A stretch of 64,000 nucleotides of DNA from Armigeres subalbatus (lineage: Eukaryota > Arthropoda > Insecta > Diptera > Culicidae). A program made the translations under genes and the position numbers. The stretch is taken from contig NC_085139.1 of the NCBI RefSeq assembly GCF_024139115.2, positions 142,340,652-142,404,651 on the forward strand, in the 5' to 3' direction. Below are positions 1-10,860 of this stretch, piece by piece. Numbering within the stretch: position 1 is the first letter of the stretch; every line of letters begins with the position of its first letter. The notes under the pieces were generated by a model. The model searched no databases, was not told the DNA's origin, and saw only the letters and a list, made by a program, of their open reading frames with translations.

Positions 1-300
1 TTGTCTGACCCCATCCGAGTAGTCACCGGAGTGAGGCAAAAATGTATTCTGTCTCCGCTACTATTCCTCATCGTACAAGCAGAGATCACGTAAAAGCTAA
101 TTCATCAACCGATGTCTACGTTTTATAATTCGAGCTTCCATCAACGATGTCATCAAAAACCTATATCAACATAAATTCGAGAGCGTTAATGGGGGTGGAT
201 CGGCCACACATTACGAAAGAGCGGAGACGGAATCTGCAAGCAAACGCTGTAAAGGAATCCGGTAGGACATCGAAGCAGAGACAGAGTGAGTAAGTAACTG
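1..300 (+). pseudogene. Decayed non-LTR retrotransposon RT fragment (RTE-like)
   Basis: Bases 7-75 read as an RT stretch containing VTGVRQ-CILSPLLF, the conserved block just before the catalytic FADD motif of RTE-type reverse transcriptases. About 120 bases later a second stretch (about 196-293) reads WIGHTLRK...CKQ with one stop, the typical C-terminal tail of such proteins. The sequence between them, where the catalytic centre should be, is missing, so this is an internally deleted remnant that also runs off the left edge of the window. Clade assignment is by recognition only. Confidence 0.6.
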
Positions 301-345
301 TCCGACATTCTGGCTGCGTGTCCAGCCCACCGATGGATGCCTCTA

Positions 346-460
346 CCAAAAGCTGATGCAACTTAAGTTCATTCTCCTCCTCCACATGTCGCCCCCTATC
401 TGCACCTCATCATAGATGATACGCATTATTTTCCATTCGAGAACACCAAGTACGCGTTGG
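346..460 (-). pseudogene. RT C-terminal tail fragment, opposite orientation
   Basis: The minus strand encodes a stretch with VLGVLEWKIMRIIYDEV followed by GGDMWRRRMN, which matches the pattern seen in other RTE-type tails in this window (compare FGIFDRKVLRTILGG at about 20.4 kb). It is only about 38 codons long and flanked by stops. It faces the fragment at 1-300, so two RT remnants lie tail to tail. Confidence 0.5.
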
Positions 461-885
461 TCTTCCCGGTTCAGCAGTACCCACAAGTTTGTTACATCGG
501 TTCGGTCAGCTATTAGATCCTTACCAAGTAGTCTACTGTGGATACCGTTTCGCCAATTGCACGGACAGCCTGCTACTTCCTGGTCCATTTGCAAGGAATA
601 CCGTCTCCGTTCCGGATCCATATAATGTGCATCACACACGTGGTGTGGTAAGTAGTGAAAAATGTAATAGTCAGCGAGTGGCTGGTTATCAAGTGTGTTT
701 GTGTTGATTCCACTTTTTTTCTGTTTGTTTGGGTTTTTTTTTTTCAACGTGGCGAGATGGCTGCTTTGACACATTAAACTACCTCCAATGTTAGATACCT
801 TCTTCTTGATCTTTTTCTGGCGTTCCTTCATCCAGAGAATCGAGTTTTGTCTGTTCTGCGTCCGTTTGTATCGTATCTCATTTGC
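461..885. other. No gene seen
   Basis: AT-rich sequence with short homopolymer runs (T-run near 730-745). Open frames here have no recognisable domain. Confidence 0.5.
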
Positions 886-1115
886 TCTTATGCTAATGTG
901 ACCAGACGTCCAGCGTTTCGTGGGACGCTGCATTTTTCAACTTCGTTTTACAAATTTATTACAATTCATGCAGCCTTACAAATATTTTTCCAATTTTTTT
1001 TGGGCCAAATTCTATGCGAAATGCACTTTTGGGGAATTTACTTTCAAGACAGTGACGCAATCCAGATAGGCGTCCAGCGTTTCGCAGGACGCTTGCTGGT
1101 CACATTATCTTATGC
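886..1115. mobile_element. hAT-type MITE with 8-bp target-site duplication
   Basis: The direct repeat TCTTATGC occurs at 886-893 and 1108-1115. Between them lies a 214-bp element (894-1107) that starts TAATGTGACCAG and ends with its exact reverse complement CTGGTCACATTA. Eight-base target duplications and ends with a TGACCAG core are hallmarks of the hAT superfamily. There is no coding capacity, so it would have been mobilised in trans. Sub-terminal GTCCAGCGTTTCG motifs occur in direct orientation at about 909-921 and 1072-1084. Confidence 0.85.
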
Positions 1116-1835
1116 GGTATGCAGCAATCTCGCCCATGCTGCGTTCCCAAACCTGGACAGCTCGCATTCACCATCTCACCAGTCATTTATCAAATACGGG
1201 AACACCGTGTCTTGAACCGTGGTTGCGGTACAACCGATAGCGGATCGAATATCTCTCCAGCCATCCTCAAGATAAATTGCATCTATCTGTTCTTCCATTG
1301 TAAGTGCCACTTTGCGCTGCTGCGCGTAGTCTTGGGCTAGTCTACCGTCTTGTAGTTTCTCAATATTTAGCACCGACACCGTTGAGAGATTTTAGCACAG
1401 GTATACTGCAACGAGGTAGTGCTATGATTCATTGATGTTATAGAAGAATATAATGTCAATTAGAACTTTAGGTTATCTTGATGTGGCCTTGTGGATATTC
1501 CTGCGGAGGAAGTAACTGCTTCGGACTAGCATTCCGCAGGATACTGGTGATTTGTATTTATTTGTATCATTGTTCTCGTACAACTTCTCGAGGCAGTGCC
1601 ACATGTAGAGTGTGAGTTTGATTAGACTCCTCTTAGGGATTGCTGGAGTGCAGTCTTTATAAGTACGTAGCTGTATCATAATCGTCGAAACGGTTAGTTC
1701 GACGAAGAGTACAAAGTGATTCTGCTGGAGAACGATGCAGCACCCACCTCTTTCGGTAACTTGAAAAGTAACTTGAAATAAGGTGGATGAGAAAAAAAAC
1801 TGTATGCACATGCTATGGAAAACAGAACTACTAGA
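1116..1835. other. No gene seen
   Basis: Open frames on both strands (up to 130 codons on the minus strand) show no domain, signal peptide or repeat that I recognise. Confidence 0.4.
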
Positions 1836-2240
1836 AATGTGGAACGAAGGGGTCATATGCCCCATCTACAAGAGAAGTGACAAGTTGGTGTCTAGTGAGC
1901 GATCAACATCCTGAATGTAGCTTACAAAGTGATACTCCCGACAGTTTTCTGTTGTTTGTCTCTCGTTGTGAATGAGTTCATGAGAAGTTGCCAGGCTGGC
2001 TTCGTTGACAGCTACTCGCCACATCTTCATGGAATGGGAAACCCTTTAAAAATACCTCGTATATCAGGTCCATTCCAAGGTGGCATATGCTAGGATAGAC
2101 GTAGAGCTATGGCAATTATGGACGATAACAGCTTTCTCGGGAATCTTACAAGACTGACAGGTCACAATGTGTACTATTGTGTGGTGATTTTGGACGAACA
2201 CTCTAGTTCATTAGAATCTCGCCAGGCGATGGATATTCTT
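1836..2240 (+). pseudogene. Decayed RTE-type reverse transcriptase fragment
   Basis: Read across stops and shifts, the plus strand gives [16 protein letters not shown], then QVHSKVAYARIDVELWQLW, then a stretch like SSLESRQAM. These correspond in order to the RTE segments W(R)[14 protein letters not shown], the [14 protein letters not shown] motif A region and the SSSFESRRGL region; the 60-63 kb element keeps recognisable versions of the first two. It is heavily mutated and non-functional. Confidence 0.6.
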
Positions 2241-2302
2241 GTAGTCTGCGACGTGAAGCATAAGTACGATTGGCATAAATACGTTAGGCATAATTCAAAT
2301 TG

Positions 2303-2448
2303 CCAAAACCTGTAAAAGAACTAGGCATATGCGAAAATGCTAGATTATTATACAATTATTGTATGAGACCTTACAATTTTGCAAGCTTACATTTTTTGTA
2401 TGAGAATCTAACAATTTCGCATATGGCCAGTTCTTGTACAGGTTTTGG
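2303..2448. mobile_element. Fold-back MITE-like palindrome
   Basis: Two inverted arms of about 34 bp (about 2303-2336 and 2415-2448) share CCAAAACCTGTA and GCATATGCGAAA blocks, with about three mismatches. The loop is AT-rich. No clear target duplication. Confidence 0.65.
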
Positions 2449-4209
2449 TAGGTTCTTATACATAATTGTTAGAAAATCTAACAGTCGCTGGTAGAGTGTA
2501 TGCTTCTGCTATTTTATCCCTCCCATCCATCCTTCCTCACGTTTATAATTACTTTACTTATGGATAAAGGGGTATCCCAAGCAAAAGAGAATAACAAAAT
2601 TATGCTGCGTTATTGAGTTGAACGTTTATTCTATCATAGTCTTTTGTAAACTTGACAACAGAATGTTGTTGAAATAACTAAATTTTATAACAAAACATTG
2701 AAACATAAATGATGCTGTTATAATTTTGTTATTATCATTATATCATCGATTGCTATAAATAAATAATTCTACTACAATTGTGTTATAATCTAGTGTTGCT
2801 TTTCTACTCAGGATACATTTTATGTGTCTGTCACGACTCAATGAACATTTGTTTCTAAATTGAAATTAGTATCAGATAGGTCTAATATGCACTCACTGAT
2901 TCGTAGCATCTTTTAAATTTAATTATTTTCCATTAGCTTTGATATCTTACGGTTCTGTTGAAAAATAAACTACTCCTATTTGCAAAGAAATCTCAAATCT
3001 GTTGGTTTTCTTATACTTCACATCATATGTAGTTTTCACTTACTAACTATTCAAACATTTTTATTTACATATGATATTAGATCCCTGCCACGGGTAGTTG
3101 CGATTCTTCCAGTTGATGAAATCAGAAGATGTGATAATTGGGAAATAAGTCAAATATTTATATCCCATCACATAAACATATTGTTGAACATGAACACACT
3201 ACTCTAGTCCCAACTGCACTATTAACATTCTACTGTTGTATTTTTCGACACTCAAAACTATGCTTATATGTGCCAAATTGCAAAACTTTTCTCCGATAGC
3301 GCCTTCTACCGACATTAGAAAACACTTACGGTGCTACATTTTGAACTGCACTGGATAACACAAATTTCCGACTCCCCACGAAACTAGAAAAATTACTATT
3401 CGTCGCGTATTGGTTAGACGCGCACGCGTTCGATCAACAAAATCACTCCCCAAACTAAAATGCAACTACGAATGCCGTCGACGGTTCACATGATTCTACC
3501 ACGATAGAGAAGAAATTCCTAACGCTAACGAACGGTGTGCCATTCTCCAGCGTATCGTTCGTGTACTTTTTTCTATTGAAATATGATAAACAGGCTGTTG
3601 ACACAATGATTACGCAGATGAGTCGCCAAGAGCCGCGATCCGCAAGTAATAGAGACTATCTACGTCGACGAATTAATTATCACAAGTTCAGATTGCTCTT
3701 CAGCACTGTGGTTGAAAAATCAAGATTGAGAACAAAATTGCAGATTTAAGTTTGATTGGCGTGAGACTTGGCTTATTCAACAAACAACATTGTATGTGGA
3801 CACAGTTGTGCGTGTCCTTCACATTGAAAGAAACATCACGAGTTTGCCAAATCGTGCATTCCCTCAGCAAAGTAGTCAATCACGATATGTTGATACCCCC
3901 AATTTGGAACCAATGGGAAAACTATCAACTCAAAAGAGGCTGTGGTATTTTTCCTTACTCGTACAGTAGAGCGGTGAAACTTTGTATCGCTATATTGCCT
4001 CTCCAAAAATTTAATTTCTATTGGTATATCTATGAGTTGAGCTTATGGTACAGTTAGGAGCTGAGAGTATAACGGCGAGGTTGCCGTTTTAGAGGGGTCT
4101 CTCAAGGTGCTATAACCTGCTGAAATATCTGGCCAGATGTCTGCTACAGTAGCCGGTCTGCAGCGTGTTTACGTTTCAGTTAGCAAATGCCATTCGATAA
4201 CTGCAACGC
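2449..4209. other. Non-coding AT-rich sequence, no gene seen
   Basis: Short open frames at 2,980-3,207, 3,537-3,749 and 3,752-4,057 (+) have no start context, domain or codon pattern that would support a gene. Confidence 0.4.
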
Positions 4210-4497
4210 ATTCTTCTTCTTATTGGCTTTACATCCACACACTGGGGCAGAGCCACCCCGCAGCTTAGTGTTCATTAAGCACTTCCACAGTTATTAACTG
4301 CGAGGTTTCTAAGCCAGGTTACCATTTTTGCATTCGTATATCATGAGGCTAGCACGATGATACTTTTATGCCCAGGGAAGTCGAGACAATTTCCAATCTG
4401 AAAATTGCCTAGACCGGCACCGGGAATCGAACCCAGCCACCCTCAGCATGGTCTTGCTTTGTAGCCGCACGTCTTACCGCACGACTAAGGAGGGCCC
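4210..4497 (-). mobile_element. Feilai: Feilai-type tRNA-related SINE
   Basis: Read on the minus strand it begins GGGCCCTCCTTAGTCGTGCG, has a Pol III box-B-like GGGTTCGATTCCC (plus-strand complement about 4,423-4,435), and ends in an AATAAGAAGAAGAA-type tail. This layout fits the Aedes Feilai SINE as I know it, and other copies lie at 7.4, 8.0, 20.0, 26.0, 39.0 and 52.8 kb. No flanking duplication could be defined. An open frame running through it on the minus strand is not a gene. Confidence 0.85.
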
Positions 4498-5451
4498 GGA
4501 GGGTGCCGGAGTTTATCACACTGTAATTTATCCGGATAAAATGCATGGTGGAGTGATCTGTTGTCGTGTGAGTGAGTGAGAAATCCGAACCCTGATAACA
4601 TGTACATGAGCTCCTACTTTCCATTGCGTACTATTAGCGCATTGATCAAATCATAGTTTATTAGGAATCACTAATAAAAAAAACCCTATTTTTTTATTTG
4701 TCTTACGGAAATCTGTTCACGTCCATGACAGCTTTCATTCGTCCATTCCAATTTTCGATGGATTGCTACCAAATAAATCTGTTGTTATTGGTGTGCGAGA
4801 AACGTTCTGCTATAGTGGAGTTCTAGCAAATGTACGTTGCTTTCGTTGGTTTTAACCCCTACGACGATGGACGGAAATACCTGCCGTGTCCCTACTGCTA
4901 TACGTTGCAATAATCAACAACTTTAGTTTTCTGAAATGCGTTCGCATTTATTAAAATAAATTAAATTATCAAATTATTAGAAGTCTACGAAATCAATATT
5001 TGAATCGAAAATAGCGTCATTTATGACTCTCTCTCTCTTTCTTCCACAAAATACATTTTCATGATTATAATCGAAACACTCGGATTTTCTACTTAGCGGT
5101 AACATCACTTGAACAGATAATATTGTTGACTACCGTTTCATAAAAAAAAATAGGCACTTTTGACTGACACATCAAATGATCATCTTCGCCTCAATGATCA
5201 TCTTCCCCCCATTTGACGGTACCTATAATAGAATATGTGTATGGAAGATGTTCGCGGTTATTCAAGAAACCCCTTAAGTGAAGACCTGCAGATCTACACG
5301 CGTAACCAATGATATACGCGTAACAAATGAATATGCAATGTGCCCATTGTAGTGCATTCACCTCACATTTAGTTCCAAAGATCCGGATCATTAGCGTGAA
5401 TGATCCAGATCGGGTCCGTTCAACGAAGTGATCCGTTTTGCCCATACTATA
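4498..5451. other. No gene seen
   Basis: AT-rich; a (CT)n-like run near 5,021-5,041. The 84-codon minus-strand frame at 5,191-5,445 has no recognisable features. Confidence 0.4.
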
Positions 5452-5811
5452 CTATATATAATAGTCCTGTTTGTCTGTCCGGTGACTAGCCAACCAGACG
5501 CAGCACGCGGGGAAATTCTCACAAAAAACAAAATATTTGACACGTCAATTCTTTTTTACTATCAGATGCAGAAAACAAAACCAGTGCAACCTTAGACAAC
5601 CAGACACAGCATTTGATGAAAAAATCACAGACAACAGACGTTAAAAATTTTGATTTTTTTTAATGCATGAATTAATGAACCGTTCATATTAAAAAAAACT
5701 TGCCACGGGCGCTACTGCGTCCACAAATAAACTATATATAGTATAATATAATAGCCCTGTTTGTCTGTCCGATGACTAGCCAACCAGACGCAGCACGCAG
5801 TGTTCGCAGAA
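5452..5811. repeat. Pair of direct repeats about 280 bp apart
   Basis: A segment of about 65-75 bp with the core CTGTTTGTCTGTCCG and ACTAGCCAACCAGACGCAGC occurs at about 5,452-5,519 and again at about 5,733-5,811. The first is followed by GGGGAAATTC and the second by AGTGTTCGC. Both are preceded by ACTATATATA. Possible ends of an unclassified element. Confidence 0.55.
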
Positions 5812-6331
5812 TCATGCTCAAATCTCAATAATCGAAACCTCATGTGCAAGCTAACTCGCTTGCGATTCTGTAGGGAGACAACCGCGCTTGAGTTTTCCAT
5901 GCAGAATCGCATCGTTTCGTTCATTTGCCGAAAAAGGATTTCTCTCAGAAAACCGTCAAAACCCAATCTAAGCCAAAATTTTATGTTTACGCATGGATTT
6001 GATATCCATAGTTTGAAGCAAAGAACGTAAATCAGATGAATTTAAACCCCCCCATGTTTGATGAGGTTTGCGTTTTTCCCAACACTGGACATGACACAAA
6101 AAAAATTATTTCATCTAGGGTAAATGATGTATTTTGGACATCTGGATATATTTTGGACTTTTGACTGTATTTTGCGTGTTTTTCTACTTAGCTTTCTTTA
6201 AATAAATAGGAATCATGTGTCTCTTTAATCTCTTCCATATTCACGTTTCTAACTATATTTATGTGACAAATTGAAGAAAATATAGCCAAAAGTCCAAAAT
6301 ATATTCAGATGTCCAAACTACCATCGTTACC
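5812..6331. other. No gene seen
   Basis: Two similar short segments mention TATATTTTGGAC / CCAAAATATATTC in opposite orientation near 6,143-6,157 and 6,294-6,305, hinting at a small decayed palindrome. No gene. Confidence 0.35.
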
Positions 6332-6470
6332 CTATATATTAACTTCAAAGCCGCATATGATAAAATCGATCAAGATCAGCTATATACGAATACGGGCTCC
6401 CGGATAAATTGATACTGTTGGAGGGAAATCCGTTATGCACGCTGATAGTTATTAAGGACATTTTTCTCCA
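6332..6470 (+). pseudogene. RTE-type RT motif A fragment
   Basis: The plus strand from about 6,338 reads INFKAAYDKIDQDQL, the RT motif A region (normally (I/V)[11 protein letters not shown]). The first aspartate is asparagine here and a stop follows about 25 codons later. A small relic only. Confidence 0.55.
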
Positions 6471-6672
6471 ATTATTCAGACCAATAGGTACAAATATTAA
6501 AAAACAATTGTGTTTCTCCCCGCCACGGATTTTTTTTTGCCCAAAAATAATAGTTTGAGGATGCAACAAAATAAAAATTCTGAATATATTGAAGATTTTC
6601 AAAACATTTTTTAACAAATCCAAGAAGTTTTTTGTTTTATTTCATTTTAATATTTATTTACTAAGAGGAATG

Positions 6673-6770
6673 ACGGCTTTGGCAGGTTTTGTTCTATTAT
6701 TGTCAGGGAGGTTTTCTATGACAGATTATGCTCCCCCTGACAATAATAGAACAAAACCTGCCAAAGCCGT
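6673..6770. repeat. Perfect 36-bp inverted repeat (98-nt hairpin)
   Basis: Arms 6,673-6,708 and 6,735-6,770 are exact reverse complements, starting ACGGCTTTGGCAGG and ending CCTGCCAAAGCCGT, around a 26-base loop. Perfect arms imply recent origin or active maintenance. Most likely the palindromic core or end pair of a MITE; it could also form a stable RNA hairpin. Confidence 0.85.
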
Positions 6771-7436
6771 ATTTTCCCCTAGTTCCCAAAAATAAATCTA
6801 ATCCAATCTACGCATATGATTTCAAATAACTTTTTGGATAGGATAATTTCAGATTTTTCTTATTCAACCAGAAGTCATTAAAAAACTCAAATAGCGTTTC
6901 ACTTATACCAATTCGAATCACATGTAGATGTGGAAATGAAAAAAAAAGTTCATCGTTTGCTCTAAATGGCTTCAACTATCGCTACCACAGGCATTTGAAG
7001 TATGTAGTCTAGGGTGGCTCAAATTAGTATGGAAAAAAACTTTTTTTCAGTTTTTTTGATGGGCCGCCCTCTTTTTTTTCAGCCAAATCGGCCAACGTTT
7101 GGACGGTGCTAAGCTTGTTGGAAGTTTATATGCAAAGATGTATACAGAAACATCCAAAAACAGTGATTTGTAGTAGGTCTGCACAATTTACGATGAAGAG
7201 CTATGATAGTCATTCAGATCTTCATGAATTTAATACAGAATGTTATGCTGAAAAAAGCGAAAAGATTAGTGTTTACCCAGCGAAGTTATAAGCATTTCTC
7301 TGAAGTGGGGTTTAAGCAATTTTCGTTTCTTTTACCTTTGAAAAGAAATAAATTCACCCATGCGACACTCCAGTAAAATGCTAATATCATTGACAAATAA
7401 ACTCCTATCTTCTCACGGTTTTCAACATAAACCAGT
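6771..7436. other. No gene seen
   Basis: Contains short T/A homopolymers (about 7,030-7,080). The 61-codon plus-strand frame at 7,106-7,291 has no recognisable features. Confidence 0.4.
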
Positions 7437-7625
7437 TGTTATTAACTGCGAGATTTCTAAGCCAAGTTATCATTTTTGCATTCGTATATCATGAGAACAC
7501 GATGATACTTTTATGCCGAGGGAAGCCGAGACAATTTCCAAACCGAAAATTACCTAGACCGGCACTGGAAATCGAACCCAACCACCCTCAGCATGGTCAT
7601 GCTTTATAGTTGCTCGTTTGCCGTA
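7437..7625 (-). mobile_element. Feilai: Truncated Feilai SINE
   Basis: Matches the central and 5' part of the SINE on the minus strand (ATTAACTGCGAG, CATTCGTATATCATGAG and GGAAATCGAACCCAACC on the plus strand). The 3' tail and the extreme 5' end are missing. Confidence 0.75.
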
Positions 7626-8027
7626 TCTTCCATATAATAAAAATATTCTATTTATCTTGACATATCTTGATTTCGTCGTCTCCTGAAAGCTGCCCCCTTG
7701 GTGGGAGCCAACCTGGCAAACGGCATACTACGGCGCTGAATTTATGTAAATAAATTGCTTAAGGTGAGAAATATCGTTTCCCATCCCGCATCACAAGAAA
7801 CGCGGCTGACACGAAATAATTATTGTTGATTATTGAGTTATTGTTCGCACCACGTTGAATTTCTGTCGAATTCCATCTTTGTGGTCAAGCATTGTTTCTC
7901 ATACTTATACAAGAATCAAATATTCTAAAACCAGTTATTCCAAAAAGGTCTTGCAGTTCCGTCGCAAATACATGTTTTTGTCTTTGTTGAAACATCCCAC
8001 CCTATAGTTCTATTCCCAGTCCGTTCT
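7626..8027. other. No gene seen
   Basis: No coding frame or repeat recognised. Confidence 0.35.
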
Positions 8028-8452
8028 AGAGAATTTCCCTGGGCATAAACGTTTCATAGTGTTAGCCTCATGAAAAACGAATGAAAAAATGGTAACTCTG
8101 AAAAATATATATGGAATGGAATGTATTCAACCGTCTAAGACGAATTAAGTACTGTCCATTTATTTCCACCAGTTAATTTTCGTTATCTTTGCAGATACGT
8201 ATTTCGACCACAACTGTGTGGTCGTCTTCAGTGTCTCGTACTTGACTCGTACTTGACAAGTCGAGTCAAGTACGAGAAACTGAAGACGACTACACAGTTG
8301 TGGTCGAAATACGTATCGTACTTAATTCGTCTTAGACGGTTGGTAACTCTGCTTAGAAAACTCGCAGTTAACAACTGAGGAAGTGCTTAATGAACACTAA
8401 GCTGTGAGGTGGCAATATCTTAATGGGGGATGTAAAGTCAATAAGAAGAGCG
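8028..8452 (+). mobile_element. Feilai: Feilai SINE interrupted by a fold-back element
   Basis: The left part (about 8,028-8,100) and right part (8,341-8,452, ending CAATAAGAAGAG) together give a 5'-truncated Feilai in plus orientation. The SINE is split within its GGTAAC..CTTAGAAA segment by the insertion at 8,101-8,340. Confidence 0.8.
8101..8340. mobile_element. Fold-back element inserted in Feilai, 11-bp TSD
   Basis: The SINE sequence TGGTAACTCTG occurs on both sides (8,090-8,100 and 8,341-8,351). Inside are perfect 24-bp outer arms (8,129-8,152 and 8,318-8,341, TCTAAGACGAATTAAGTAC core) and a second pair of long inner arms with ATACGTATTTCGACCAC and its complement. No coding capacity. 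It is younger than the SINE it interrupts. Confidence 0.75.
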
Positions 8453-8572
8453 AAATGAATGTTTTTCGATTTGATAACGTCATGATTGTTAAATATCTTG
8501 GCTATGCATATGCACAGCACATGTCTCGATAATGGACAAATTGATATGAAATTTGCAAAAAATAATCCACGT

Positions 8573-8642
8573 GTCTTGCAGGGACTCGTACCCTCAACGT
8601 TCTAATCTCTAGATAGGTGTGATAACCCCTACACAACAAGAC
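8573..8642 (-). tRNA. tRNA-like pseudogene in an inverted-repeat arm
   Basis: On the minus strand 70 bases begin GTCTTGT and end GCAAGAC, which pair over 7 bp like an acceptor stem. The D-arm-like part contains TGTAGGGGTTATCACA and resembles a tRNA-Val D arm. The box B region reads GGGTACGAGTCCC, one base off the GGTTCGANTCC consensus. The anticodon arm is weak and mismatched. Best seen as a tRNA-derived SINE head or pseudogene, not a working tRNA. Confidence 0.5.
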
Positions 8643-8886
8643 CACTTGAAAGTCACGTTTGCGGAATAGCCATCAGGGACCGAGTACTAACATCCAACGC
8701 GGTTATCTCCTTTTTGGAAATTGAATATCTTTCGGATTTGTCCAAACGTCACATGTGCTTTACTGTTGTATATCCACAATCAAGCAAGCCCACATTGTTT
8801 ATTTTCGAGAACATCACACACTATGCCCCCAGCGACGGGCTGGGCGGATTAGCATGGCTTGCTTGGCTAAAGCATTTGATGAGTGC

Positions 8887-8955
8887 GACTGTTGTGTAGG
8901 GGTTATCACGCCTATCTAGAGAGTAGGAGGTTGAGGGTTCGAGTCCCTTCAAGAC
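8887..8955 (+). tRNA. tRNA-like pseudogene, second arm
   Basis: Inverted partner of 8,573-8,642. It keeps GTGTAGGGGTTATCAC and an intact Pol III box B GGGTTCGAGTCCC (about 8,935-8,947). The acceptor half at the 5' side is changed relative to the other arm, so pairing is weaker. Confidence 0.5.
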
Positions 8956-9150
8956 ACGTGGATTTTTTTTCGTAAATTTTATAATAATTTGTCCATTTTT
9001 GAAACATGTGTTGTGCATATGCACAGCCAAGATATTTAAAAGTAAAATGATTTTCGTACGGCCGAGTTGCCGATATTATTTGCAATTAATTGTAACGTTT
9101 CATTTGTTTCATTTTGGAATATGCTCTAATTTCAAACGAACATTATATCT

Positions 9151-9318
9151 ATATTTTCTGGTTTGTTGATTTTTATTGCTGATGAAAAATACACATTTTC
9201 CGTTTTTTAATAACGTTTCGGCTTACTTCATTTAGTCATCATCAGATATTGGAACGTTATTAAAAACGGAAATTGTGTATTTTTCATCACCGATAAAAAT
9301 TAACAAACCAGAAAATAT
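9151..9318. mobile_element. Fold-back MITE
   Basis: Arms of about 66 bp (9,151-9,217 and 9,253-9,318) contain TTTTCTGGTTTGTT and its complement, and GAAAAATACACA and its complement, around a 35-base core with TAGTCATCATCAG. Arms are imperfect with several single-base differences. Confidence 0.75.
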
Positions 9319-10520
9319 AAAGTTTTACGGTGACCGAAACCCCACCAAATGAACATTATACCTGATATGACATAAGTACATTTACCCTTCCGGAGCTTGC
9401 TTAGTCCTGAATCACTCATGCAGTCTCGCCTCCGAAGTGTACGACACGCGTGCTTTATTCGCTAGTGTTGTACTTTTTACAACGGTGCGAGAACTCGAGG
9501 GTTAAAAGAAAATTGATCATTTCATTACGCGAGATATACCTACATGTATGACAATTATTTGTGTCATATGAATAACGATACAATCTGGCTTATTTGATGT
9601 TGATGACGGTTTAGTCTGCGTCGTCGTCATTAGTAGAGATAAAACTTCGCAGTTGTTTATTGTGCTGAAGAAATATTCAGCTCAGAAACGCTGCTATCAG
9701 TATCTTCGGAGAAACCAACCGTGACACAGTTGGATGCAACTTCAATAGAACTATTCATATAGTTAGTTCCGGTTTAAAATACCCGTTGATAAGGGGATTT
9801 TGCGCAGATAGGCGCAATTGTTTATTTTGGTCAACCGCATGAGTCCAGCACATCCAGCCCTAGCCTGGTTCACACCAGTAAGGTATTAATGCGGCTGTAT
9901 CACATTCGAGACTACCTCGAAGTGAAGCTGAATCGTCTGCAGAACATTGCTTTATTTCGCCATTTTTAAGATCCAATTCGGGGCTTAAAGATATTATAAT
10001 TTAAGTTAGTTTGCGTAACCGAAGTACTCGCAGCTGACTCGAAGTTAGGGATACGAAACAGGAAATAGGAAAAGAAGGAACCCTTGTAACATTGACAGTT
10101 TTATTGTAGTATTGTAGCATACTTGAAGAGTATTTCTCTGTCTCCAAGAGCGTCACTTGTTAATTCATAGTTATGTTAGGTTAAATTCGATTGAATGGTT
10201 ATGATGTTGTTGCAATTCAATTCAATTTGACTTGGTTCTTTACTGTGTAGTTGATAGCTGTTTAATCTGAACTCCAACAGTTCGAAAGAGGGGCCGAATC
10301 GAGCTCGCCCTCTTTAGGCAACGCTGCTTAGAGATGCTTCGGTTCTTAGGTTGCTTCAGTAGTTCTAGATCGTAACAAGGCGGGTCGACCCGGCGACTGA
10401 ACTGTCGACCGAGTCGACTAAATTTTCTACTTACTCCACTAGTCTGCTAGTACTAGTTCGTATCGGAAATGTGCTGTATGAGCGTAAGATGATTTGTGTG
10501 TTCCATTTTCTCCTACTGCT
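9319..10520. other. No gene; contains a dispersed repeat
   Basis: About 9,405-9,483 resembles 13,106-13,187 (shared TCCTNAATCA, GTCTCGC, GTGCTTT, GTTGTA and TTTTTACAA in the same order), indicating a dispersed repeat family. No coding frame supported. Confidence 0.4.
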
Positions 10521-10860
10521 TCACTGCAGTTTCTGTTGTGAGTGGTGCTGACAGGTATTAACCAGTATTGTACATAATGCCAAATATTGAAAATTATTCA
10601 GTTTGATAATTCGTTGATCAACCAAACTCCATTGTAACACCATTAGTACGTTCATGGTGACGGATAGTTTTGGGCGCAGTTTAACCAGTGACAGATAGTG
10701 GTCAGAGTCGATCTTTGCGATAATGTTGGAGAAGTGCCGTCCATAAATCAAAACATGGTCAATTTGTGTTTCTGTCCACAATGATGTTCTCCAGATATAC
10801 CGATACAAAAGGTCGTGCTCGAAACAGGTACCGTGCGTCGTCAGTGGTGACAATGGTTCA
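10521..10860 (-). pseudogene. RTE-type endonuclease fragment
   Basis: The minus strand encodes YRYIWRTSLWTETQIDHVLI then RHFSNIIAKIDSDHYLSLVKLRPK. These are the QIDHVLI and SDHYL blocks of an apurinic-type endonuclease from an RTE-like element; SDH carries catalytic His/Asp residues in this family. The N-terminal half of the domain is absent, and a further piece lies at 11,040-11,130 (TKENGLRV.LIDFAASKN on the minus strand), separated by about 180 bp of foreign sequence. Confidence 0.65.

Larger units (their letters stand above)
8489..9039. mobile_element. Fold-back element with tRNA-like arms
   Basis: Imperfect inverted arms of about 160 bp run inward from 8,489 (TTAAATATCTTGGC) and 9,039. 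Each arm contains a tRNA-like sequence, described separately. About 230 bp of unrelated sequence separates the arms. Two tRNA-derived SINEs in head-to-head orientation is an alternative to a single palindromic transposon. Confidence 0.65.

Noticed and set aside
343..933. 196-codon minus-strand frame as a single gene
   Set aside because: Only its last ~38 codons resemble anything (an RT tail); the rest is low-complexity Lys-rich sequence from AT-rich DNA.
4409..4624. 71-codon minus-strand frame starting with Met
   Set aside because: It runs through the 5' half of a Feilai SINE; the same peptide fragments recur at other SINE copies.
8573..8955. Functional tRNA genes
   Set aside because: The anticodon stems are mismatched, one acceptor arm is disrupted and both copies lie in a palindromic repeat; tRNA-derived relics.
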